Shown here one piece after another: positions 55,485 through 64,000 of a stretch of 64,000 nt of DNA (position 1 is its first letter; each line of letters starts with the position of its first letter). Below the pieces are notes generated by a model. It searched no databases and was not told where the DNA came from. It saw nothing but the letters and a program-made list of their open reading frames with translations. The stretch lies in contig NC_082691.1 in NCBI RefSeq assembly GCF_949987515.2, forward strand, positions 62,441,740-62,505,739, in the 5' to 3' direction. Source of the DNA: Delphinus delphis. Lineage: Eukaryota; Chordata; Mammalia; Artiodactyla; Delphinidae. Both the position numbers and the translations under genes were made by a program.

Positions 55485-56040
55485 TGGTCAGCTTTCGCCA
55501 GAGAAATGAAACAAAACATAGATACAGAGATATGTAGATAGATACAGACATAGATATATGCAGAGAAAAAATATCTCTACCTACCTATCTATGTGTCTGT
55601 CTATCTATTTGTCGAGAGATTTATTATAAGGAATTGCCTCACACAATAACGGAACTTGAGAAGTTCCATGATATGTCATCTGCCAGCTGGAGACCCAGGA
55701 AAGCTGGTGGTGAGGTTCCCATCTGAGTCCAAAACTCGAGAACCAGGAGCGTCAATAGTATAAATCCGACTTCCAAGCAGGAGGAGACTCATGTCCCAAC
55801 TCAATCAATCAGGCAGAGAAAAAGAACTTTCCCTTCACCTTTTTCTTCTGTTCAGGCCCTCAGCAGATTGAATGATACTCATCCACAGTGGGGAGAACAG
55901 TCTGCATTACTCAATCTACTGAGTCAAATGCTAATCTCTTCCGGAAACACCCTCACAGACACGCCCAGAAATAATAATTAGCCAGCTGTTTGGGCACCCT
56001 GTGGCCCAGCGAAGTGAACACATAAAATTAATCATCACAC
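55485..56040 (+). mobile_element. LTR-like interspersed repeat (family uncertain)
   Basis: 'cattggtcagctttcgccag' (55482-55501), 'gagatttattataaggaatt' (55616-55635), 'gctggagacccaggaaagct' (55686-55705), 'tgctaatctcttccggaaac' (55929-55948), 'caccctcacagacacgccca' (55948-55967) and 'gggcaccctgtggcccagcg' (55991-56010). This is a common mammalian repeat, probably an ERVL-type LTR. An imperfect GATA/TATC-rich stretch (55530-55612) lies near its left end. Confidence 0.65.
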
Positions 56041-56139
56041 CATCATATAAGATGCCACAAGATTTCAGTAAGTTAACACTGAAGAACATCTGTTTAATTG
56101 TTGCAAAGTCACCGGTTAATAGCCCTTTGGTAAAATTTA

Positions 56140-56415
56140 TGCTATCATTGCTTACATGTATTTTGAACCCCTTGTCTCGAATGCTTGCCTACCCATTATC
56201 CCATCTTCAGGAGCCAGAATGAATACTTTCGCTTCCAAGAAGCCTTTTCTTATGCCCCTAAAAGAACGTTTTCCTCTTTTAATTTTTGAGAACAGTTGTA
56301 CTTCTTTTAAAATGCATATTCTGCTTCACAATATGTAGTTAATAAATGCTATTTGTTATACTGTAAGCTCCTCAAAGTTTCTTTGTACACAGTAGACAGT
56401 AAAATACTGAACTGA
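56140..56415 (+). mobile_element. L2: L2 LINE 3' region
   Basis: 'ttccaagaagccttttctta' (56233-56252), 'atactgtaagctcctcaaag' (56359-56378) and 'tttctttgtacacagtagac' (56379-56398). Confidence 0.6.
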
Positions 56416-56503
56416 ATTGAATTAGTAGATATCATTATTGAATTTATTTAACTTATAGTTCATTTATACCATGTGCTTTTATGAGCAACTACAGTACCTT
56501 GTA

Positions 56504-56533
56504 TATACAGTATACAGTATACAGTATACAGTA
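56504..56533 (+). repeat. Heptamer tandem repeat (TATACAG)4
   Basis: Four exact 7-base units, bracketed by two copies of 'acagtaccttg' (56491-56501 and 56528-56538). Confidence 0.92.
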
Positions 56534-56614
56534 CCTTGCCTAAAATGATGAAGACTACAAAGATGAGTAACTCACAATTCCCACAATTTTGAGCAAAGAC
56601 AGAGTCCAGGGTCA

Positions 56615-56995
56615 GAAGTAATTATACATTCATTAAGCAGTTATTGCTAATCACCTATCATTATCCATGTCCTAGACTAAGTATCATGGATACAAAAATG
56701 AGGAAGTCATGGTCCTTGTCCCCAACAAGTCCATTTAGATGAGTGAGAAAGGCAGAAGTGTAAAAAAACTACTTAACTTGAGTGTGAAGAGTGCTACAAT
56801 AAGGGGTCACACAGTTTGCTGTGAGTTCCAGAAGGAGGCTGGGGCGGGAGTGGAGAGTGATAAGGAGAAAAAGTTCTACAGAATAAGTTCTGTTTGAACT
56901 CAATGAGATGGTATCCAGTAAGGAGAAGGGGCAGCACTATAGAAGGATCTGTACCCAGTGGGATCAGAGAGGAGGGCACATTTGGGAAAAAGTAG
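56615..56995 (-). mobile_element. L2: L2 LINE 3' region, antisense
   Basis: 'cattcattaagcagttattg' (56628-56647), 'gtccttgtccccaacaagtc' (56712-56731), 'gaagagtgctacaataaggg' (56787-56806) and 'gttccagaaggaggctgggg' (56825-56844). Confidence 0.65.
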
Positions 56996-58080
56996 TTCTG
57001 TGTATCCAGAATATGATGTACATGAAGGAACCTAGGCTGCAATTATGTTGAAACGGGAGACCAGAAGTAGTGCATAGATGCCCCCACATCCTTTCATCCT
57101 CCCCCCCTAGCATGAAGCAAAGCAAATGTTTAGAAGACAAGAGTAGAAATGATGACAAAGGAGGGGATCATTGAGAAATAAAAATCTCTTTAAAGCTGGA
57201 AAGGGATTGGAACAGAGCTAGCAGTAGATGGATCATTCGATCCAACTTTACCAGCCTCAGAGTCATTTCAAGTTTCCAGGAAGCTGTATATAAGGTTCTT
57301 GAAATAATAATCTTTTGCGTATTTTCCCCAGCAAAAGAGGAAAACTCCAAGTCCAAGAGAACTGACTTTGGGTTCCAACTTGGGCACAACTGCCTTGTCT
57401 TTAGATCCAGCTTGCTCCTAAATGGCAGGAGTGAGCACCCTTCACATATTTCCTGGTGGGAGGAAACCACCCACAGAACAAGTCATCACAGACTGCTTGT
57501 TCCTCCCAGCAGAGTGATGACAGAACACTCTATTCCCTCTACTTCACTGAATCATTTGGGAACATTTACAAGTATTTGTGGGACTTTGATACTTGGATAG
57601 GTAGGAAGAGCAGAAGGGCATTCCTGGCTTGGGTTTGTTGCTTGAGTTTTTGAGTGGTCTTCCAAACTTGTGAGTAATAGGAACAATGTTTTATTCTTCT
57701 CACTTTTATAGTTTTGATGAATATAGCTTTAAAATATTTTTTAAATATGAGCTCCATTGGTCAAATATTAAACAGTTTGTGTGGAGGCTAGAAATTGAAT
57801 AATCGACTGATGGAATTATCTCATCTCATCCAATTCTCTCATATCATGCAAGAAGAAATTACATCCCAAGACAACTTGAAACTACATGCCCAATGTCATA
57901 TACCAATTAACTATTTGTTGATTAATTTCCCTGGTGATGAATTAATATCTTTCATCTGCTTGTTAGCTGTTGGAAGGCTCATAAGAGAAGAGTAGAAAAA
58001 GGTATCTACTTAGATAGTTTTGGTCAAAATGGCAGAAGTGGGCATCAAGTGATGACAGAAAATTCTGCTTCAAAATGGTG
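56996..58080. other. Mostly unassigned intergenic sequence
   Basis: 57800-57910 carries a weak antisense MIR core ('gcaagaagaaattacatccc'). No gene recognised. Confidence 0.4.
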
Positions 58081-58083
58081 ATG

Positions 58084-58084
<1 letters not shown>

Positions 58085-58122
<38 letters not shown>

Positions 58123-58162
58123 TGTGTGTGTGTATATATGAATATATATATAAAAACTTATC
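58085..58162. repeat. (TA)n microsatellite with TG/TA flank
   Basis: About 17 clean TA units (58085-58119), then 'gcatgtgtgtgtgtatatat' and a further short TA run. Confidence 0.95.
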
Positions 58163-58304
58163 ACTTTTAAAATTCATATCCACAGTGCACTATTCCCTGA
58201 TTCTGTATACCCATTCCTGGCAAGTTGCACCTTCTGATAAGTTGTTTAACTGCTAAATACCAAACCATTCTTAATCATTTCATAACCAGATTTTCTTTGA
58301 TATT

Positions 58305-59488
58305 CTCAATCCCTTGTTGGCATTCATTCAGTCAGTCAACAAACATACATTATCTTTTCCACATAATTATGATATGAGAGCTAAGATCTCTGTCCTGAAA
58401 AAGAGATGGTTAAGCAGAGTTGTTAAACAGACATTAAGCAGACTTATAAAACAATGTAAAAATACTTTAATAGTGATTTACACTGAACTATGGAATTAGA
58501 GAGTAGCAGTTAAAGCCGCACTCATGTAGGGAGAGCAAGTAGATAGAGAGGATGAGAGACGGCTGAGGACTGTGGTATAGACCATCCATAATTTAGAGGT
58601 TGGAAAGGAGAAAACCAGCAAAAGAGCTTGAAACAAAAAAAAGCTTTGAGTGAGATAGGAGGAAACCTGGGAAATTGTGGTATTAAGAAACAAATGAAAA
58701 GACTGTTTCCATTAAGAGGAAGGGGTCAGCTATATCAAATGCTGCTGAAAATTCTAAAATGATAAGAACTGATAGTTGACCATTATTATGCTGATTTGAG
58801 TGGGTTATAAAGAGAATGGGAGGTGTAGATGGGAATCTTTGCTATGATCCACGTGAAACTACAAGTTCTGATTCACATCAGGTTGATACCAGTGAAGGTG
58901 GTTGGTCTGAGATATACTGCAAGGGCTCCTTTGTCTGTCTGTCTGTCTGTCTGCCTCTCTCTCTCAATTTAATGGCTTGATGTGCGATGTGAAAGGAACA
59001 GAGGAATCAAGGAAGACTCACAAGTTCTTGGCCTGAGCAACTACTTGAATAGCGGTGCTATTTATTGAGACAGACACTGTAATAGATGCAGGTACGTGGG
59101 AGGGTCATGTAGAAGTCAAGGAAAGAACGAAGAATTCAGTGCGGTACATATTAAATTAAAGCTGTCTATAAGTATCTAAGTGGAGATGTCACGTAACTGG
59201 GAATACCCCATTCTGAGTCTCAGGGACCTTATTCTGAAGCTGTGGACCAGATTTGGAAACGTGAATTTGGGAATCATCATCGGTTGAATTGAAAGGGTCA
59301 ATGGAGGATTATTTTAAGATGGGAAACATTATACCATGTTGTAAGCTGAAGGGAATGACCCGGTGATTGTGCCCAGGCAAAGATGTGAGCAGAATAGTGG
59401 TGACAGGGGATGCTTGAAACTGGGATTTAAAAGGATGTTCATTTACAATGTTGAAGTATGAGAATCAAGTAGAGTGAAGGATTGTTGA
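58305..59488 (-). mobile_element. L2: L2 LINE remnant, antisense
   Basis: 'cattcattcagtcagtcaac' (58321-58340) is the reversed tail. Further right are 'caaggaagactcacaagttc' (59008-59027), 'gtatctaagtggagatgtca' (59172-59191) and 'atttgggaatcatcatcggt' (59264-59283), which match the antisense L2 ORF. Probably one long L2 or two overlapping copies. A TCTG/TC simple repeat interrupts it. Confidence 0.6.
58932..58966 (+). repeat. (TCTG)n plus (TC)n microsatellite
   Basis: About five and a half TCTG units followed by about five TC units. Confidence 0.92.
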
Positions 59489-59501
59489 GAGTGGGCAGAT
59501 T

Positions 59502-60120
59502 TTTTTTAATTGGAGTATAGTTGATTTACAATATTGTTAGTTTCAGGTGTACTGCAAAATGATTGTTATACATGCATATATATATAATATTTATATGTAT
59601 TTTTTTCAGATTCTTTTCCCTTATAGGTTATTATAAAATAGTGAGTATAGTTCCCTATGCTATACAGTAGGTCCTTGTTGATTATCTATTCTATATATAG
59701 TAGTGTATATGTTTAATCCCAAACTCCTAATTTATCCCTCCCCTCCTTTCCCCTTTGGTAACCATAAGTTTGTTTTCTGTGTCTGTGGGTCTATTTCTGT
59801 GTTGCATATAAGTTTACTTCTATCTTTTTTTTTTTTGGATTCCACATATAAGTGATATCATATGATATTTGTCTTTGTTTGGCTTACTTCACTTAGTATG
59901 ATAATCCCTAGGTCCATCCATGTTGCTGCAAATGGCATTATTTCATTCTTTTTTATGGTTGAGTAGTATTCCATTTTATGTATATACACCACATCTTCTT
60001 TAGCCATTCATCTGTCAATGAACATTTAGGTTGCTTCCATGTCTTGGCTATTGTAAATAGTGCTGCAGTGAACATTGGGTGCATTCTCTTTTCAAATTGT
60101 GGTTTTCTCCAGATATGAAA
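59502..60120 (-). mobile_element. L1 LINE, 5'-truncated, antisense, inside L2
   Basis: 3' UTR ('ggagtatagttgatttacaa', 59512-59531; 'atgctatacagtaggtcctt', 59656-59675) and the last codons of ORF2 (minus, from about 60110: '[20 protein letters not shown]' and 'EWLKKMW'). Flanked by 'agtgggcagatt' (59490-59501) and 'agtggacagatt' (60121-60132), a 12-base duplication with one mismatch. It belongs to the older lineage seen at 32 kb. Confidence 0.92.
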
Positions 60121-60132
60121 AGTGGACAGATT

Positions 60133-60600
60133 ATTAAACTGAGTGCTCAGTTGTTGATAAGTCATCTAGATTGATAATGAAATCTTCCAGAAAGATGACA
60201 GAAATACCATCTTAAAAGTTTCAGTAAATGGGGCAAATGTCCTAGATGTTGATGTCCTACATAGTCTGATAGCATGTTCTTCAAAGGACAGAGGAAACAA
60301 GATCTGAAAGCAGCAATGAAGAACATGAAGGAAATTTACACCATCTTCAAGACTATGTTCCTAATTCAATGGGCAAAAAAGAAAAAGCCACAACTTGAGA
60401 CAGTGAGAAAGGAAGCTGTGTCCAGGTTTCAATTAGAGAAAGAATTGAAGGGACATTCAGTGAAGAGCTTCAGATAGAGGGGATTTGGTGGGTTCTAATC
60501 CATGAATTCCAGAGGGCACAAGGGTTAGGAGAGTCCTGAAAGGGTGGGAGATTGGGCCAGATGAGGCAACATTCACTGCCATATGAACATGGCTCTAGGG
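60133..60600 (-). mobile_element. L2: Probable continuation of the antisense L2
   Basis: 'gaagaacatgaaggaaattt' (60319-60338) and the surrounding purine-rich sequence resemble upstream L2 sequence, continuing from left of the L1. The 67-codon frame at 60274-60477 shows no domain. Confidence 0.4.
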
Positions 60601-61435
60601 CATGATGGGATTAATCCTGTGGTCTCCTAGGGCAAGAAGTGTAAATCAGTTCTCTTTGAGTGTCAGCCTCTGAGTACTGATCTCTTAGTTTGTGAAGAGA
60701 GGTGAGTGGTACTGAGGCTCATGGTAATTATCTTTTTGAGAATATAAGGAGCTCTGGGGGCTTCCTTTTCAAATGTCTGTGAATGGCATTACAGCTGGAA
60801 AAGGGACAGGTCTTCCTGGAGCCCATGGCTCTATGTAGACTTCTCTTAAATCCTGCTACTAGGGAAGGCATTACACATGGAAGATGGAGGGGAGAAAGGC
60901 AAGCCTGGATACTATGTGAGATCTTACGAAGGCTTGAACAAAGGTTGTGATAACAAGAATCCAGAGGGAGACATAGAGATCGTGAGTTCCCTTGTGGACC
61001 CAGAATGCCTTGGGGCTGTTCTTTCATTATGAAGTTCTCTTCTTGACCACAGGGCTCATTCAGAAGTGGTAGCCAAGGCTAGAGCTACAGCCTGTAGTTA
61101 TAACCTTGAAATTAAGTCCATAGTTAAGGGAATTTCCAAACTCTGATATGAACCTCTAACTAGTCTCAGGGAAATCTGCATTCTCATGGTCACAGAATTA
61201 TTTTATTCTCATACTCCCCAAATATATCTACTTCTCAATTACCCAAACTAAGTAATCTCAAGATGACATGGGTTATCTACAAAATAAGTGTCAAATTTAT
61301 CTCCTGTGAGAAAAACTATTGCATTAGTTGTTGATTCATCTTCTTTACTTGACAGTTCTTGCCAGAACAATAAGAGGCAACATAAAGAAGAGAAGAAAAA
61401 AAGAAAAAAAAAAAATTGACCAATATGGGTATTGA
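60601..61435. other. Unassigned intergenic sequence
   Basis: No gene or repeat recognised. A-rich run at 61394-61415. Confidence 0.4.
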
Positions 61436-61437
61436 TT

Positions 61438-61640
61438 GTTCTATATACATTTTTCATTAAATTTTCCCAACAACCCTATGAAGTTACTATTTCATACTCG
61501 TTACAGAGATGAGGAAACAGATTATCAGAGGAATTTGAAATTTTCCCCAAGGAGATGTCAGAAAAGCAGCAGAGCTGATTAAAACTTGGAGTTATCTGAT
61601 CTGAAAACACTTGCTCTTTTAACCACATACCAACCAAGAA
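61438..61640 (-). mobile_element. MIR: MIR SINE, antisense
   Basis: 'aacaaccctatgaagttact' (61469-61488), 'ttacagagatgaggaaacag' (61501-61520) and 'ttttaaccacataccaacca' at the head end. Confidence 0.8.
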
Positions 61641-61687
61641 TACTAGCTAAGCCAACTGCACGTTCCTTTCCCAAATAACCAAGCAAG

Positions 61688-61865
61688 CAACTAATAGTTA
61701 AAGATTATTTACTCTGGGTAAAATGCTGTGCTGGGATCTATGAGAAATACAGAGGTCAATAAAGCACAACCTCTATTCCGCAGTACGAACTACCAATTTG
61801 GCAAGACAACCTGTTTGCGTAGAGGTGCAAAAAGTTAAATAATTCCAGAGGACAAAGGTGGGATC
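61688..61865 (-). mobile_element. L2: L2 LINE 3' fragment, antisense
   Basis: 'aaatgctgtgctgggatcta' (61721-61740), 'aaatacagaggtcaataaag' (61745-61764) and 'caacctctattccgcagtac' (61767-61786). Confidence 0.55.
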
Positions 61866-63840
61866 ATTACCACTGCTCTGAGTATCATGTATGGTTGAAT
61901 TTGCTCAAGTGAAAGAAAATGTGATGTAATATTAATGTAACAAAGCCAATTTTTTCTCATTTTGACTATTTAAAAAATTTTGAAACTCTGATAACATTTC
62001 AGTACGTTACTTTTTGTCTCTTCAATACATTGGTTTCGGTCTTGTTTTGTTTTGTTCTTGCAAAATTGAGTTCTTGATGCATATATAGTTTCACATCCTC
62101 TTGTTTTTTTCAGTTAAACTAGATAATATAAGAAATTTCCCGTGTTAATGGCAGTTCTTTATACACATAACGATTAATGACATAGTAATCATAATACAAG
62201 GGAACTGAAGAGAGAGGAGGGCCTCTCAGGCACAGGAGGCAACGCAATCCAGAATGAGGATTCACTTTGGGCCAAGTCAGAGCTGGCAAGACTTAGGTTC
62301 CAAGCGGTCCTGGGGAGGGGTTAACTAGATGAGTCAGCAGAGGCCACATGACATAACTTCTGCCCTGTCAGTCCACTGGACTGTTTGGGCCTGCCACCTG
62401 ATTTGTGTCCCTTTCCAAAGGACTCTCTGTGGGTCAAGCCAGTGGATGCCAAAGCAAGGTCATTCAAGCATCAGAGAATACATTTCCAGAAGCAGATTTG
62501 TTTACTAACTGGGAAGGCATCCACTATAACAGAGGGAACAAATGAGTTTTTCTTTACAAACCTGTCCCTGACCCTTGCTTTTAGCAAGGGTTCCCACTTT
62601 CCTTGGCAAGCTTTTTCCTGCTCTAAAGCCAAGTACAGCTGAGCAGGCAGGGAGCGTATCCTCACTGGCTGTGCAAGGCTGGTGGCTGAGGTCACACATG
62701 CCATTGTAGAATGGAAGTTTGGGGATATATGAATAAAGCAGCACCATTATCTAAAATCTGGATGACTTTTACAGTGTTGTGTTTGAGAAAGTGGTAGCTA
62801 GGTGAAAATTCAACATTATAGTACAGAAGCAGCAATTTGAGGACTGAACTGCTTGACAGTCCTTGCTGCCACTACAAAGCAAAATCTTCGTGCTAAACAG
62901 AAACTGACTTTCAGCTGAGGTCAGTGGAGGAGCAAGATTACTGGGGGAATCTTATTTTTTTGTAATACATTATTCTTTCCTTCAAGCCCTGATCCTTTAT
63001 GGAGTCTGATATTTCATGAATGTTGTTGAGCATTTTGGAGGTTTCCTCCTTGTGAGATTTTGTACTGTCAGAGTTGATGCTTTTATTATAATTCACACAT
63101 ACAAGATACAAGGCATTACCAAAGAGACTATTTTTTTACTCAAAAATTAAACAACTAAAAATTAAATGTAGTTTCTAAACTTTATTTTGCCATGTTATGA
63201 ATTCTAGCATATGAAATAATTCTGTAAATTTTAGAAATATAATCATCTCTGTATGATTTTTGTCTTATGTTATCATAGAAATTTTTATAAACATTTATTT
63301 GCTCCCAGAAGATATTCCTAAAGTTAACTTTCTAAAGTTAGCTGGCTAAAAGACCTACCATTAGTATAGATATTAACTATCCACCCTTTGCCTTAAATTT
63401 TAATTAATTGAGATTTCTTAATAATTGCTGTTTTAAACATAAAATTAACAGTCATTACAATTAATTTTTGCAGTAATTTATTATTGCAACAGTAATTGTA
63501 TATTTATAGTTCAACTGAATGACAGAATTTTAATATATAAATCATATAGGAAGACCCTTATTGACAATTGCACCTGGAATGCTCATCTGTAATTAAATGA
63601 AAATATTCAAATGTTTATAATAAATCTGAACAACTTGACTTGTTAAAATGCTGATTAGAAATGAGTGTCTACATGTCATGTGATCAGTGATTATGCATAA
63701 GTTTAGGGATGCAAGACATGCTGCTGAAGTAGGTATTTGACTATTTGGTCATTTCTCTAAACTTGAAGAATAAACTAATGCAATTTCAAGTAGATGCCAT
63801 GGAAGGAATTCAGTCACGGTTTAGTGGTTTTGAACTCTAG
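61866..63840. other. Unassigned AT-rich sequence
   Basis: No gene recognised. 61990-62180 is T-rich and may be an old L1 3' UTR. Open frames (at or below 85 codons) have no domain. Confidence 0.4.
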
Positions 63841-63844
63841 CTTT

Positions 63845-63985
63845 GCTACTTTAGTTTTGTACATATTTATTTAGCACCTACTCTATGCTGAGAATTCAAT
63901 CAAATACTGACAACCAGTAAGAAAGAGGCCTTTGTTCTCTATGTGCTGATAGTCTGGGGAGTTTACACAATTTACACAGCTTCTC
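63845..63985 (-). mobile_element. L2: L2 LINE 3' fragment, antisense
   Basis: 'tatttatttagcacctactc' (63864-63883) then 'ctatgctgagaattcaatca' (63883-63902) and 'tgctgatagtctggggagtt' (63944-63963). Confidence 0.6.
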
Positions 63986-64000
63986 TAAACTTCTGTCTCC

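Noticed and set aside
1..64000. An undescribed multi-gene biological system
   Set aside because: No host coding sequence or gene cluster is visible. The window is accounted for by transposon remnants and unassigned intergenic DNA.

Overview
This window reads as intergenic (or deep intronic) nuclear DNA of a mammal, most likely a cetacean and probably a toothed whale. The diagnostic feature is seven copies of the CHR-type tRNA-derived SINE, with a 'cttccctggtggcgcagtgg' head and a 'ggttcg' B-box. Four of them are a shortened form that ends at 'ggcccgcgtac' plus an A tail. CHR SINEs are shared by whales, hippos and ruminants, but I saw no BovB or Bov-tA repeat, which argues against a ruminant. 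The remaining repeats are old mammalian families (MIR, L2, L1M, MaLR and hAT relics). Species identity is an inference. I found no host protein-coding exon, no RNA gene and no CpG island. The only recognisable proteins are broken transposon proteins.

Layout. 0-10 kb: a nearly intact Tc1/mariner element with TA target duplications (937-2214), scattered MIRs, an old L1 3' end and a MaLR LTR. 10-20 kb: a 5'-truncated L1 in reverse orientation with target-site duplications (10811-12753), inserted into an older unidentified repeat; then a full MIR, a CHR SINE, a long antisense L2 remnant, a hAT-like relic and a G-rich tract that could form a G-quadruplex. 20-32 kb: mostly unassigned sequence with MIR and L2 pieces, three CHR SINEs (one splitting a MIR), and a diverged direct repeat near 27.7 and 28.5 kb. 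32-41 kb: two L1 fragments facing opposite ways, then L2, MIR and MLT1-like LTR remnants.

41-47 kb: the most layered part. An ancient antisense L1M (about 42.8-46.9 kb) was later hit by an ERV1-type solo LTR (43556-44110, 4-bp duplication CATA) and by two CHR SINEs (44387-44594 and 45596-45802), each with its own target duplication. 47-64 kb: L2 and MIR remnants, a MER5A-type hAT element with a perfect 8-bp duplication (48375-48595), a palindromic element at 53.5 kb, a long CHR SINE, L1 3' ends, a further LTR-like repeat and a second antisense L1 (59502-60120) lying inside L2 sequence.

Nothing here works as a pathway or operon. The content is a record of successive transposon insertions. I looked for an undescribed biological system and do not see one. 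The items most worth checking are the mariner copy, the solo LTR as a possible promoter, the palindromic element and the duplicated block at 27.7/28.5 kb. Repeat family names come from recognition by eye, without a database search, so boundaries of old families are approximate.
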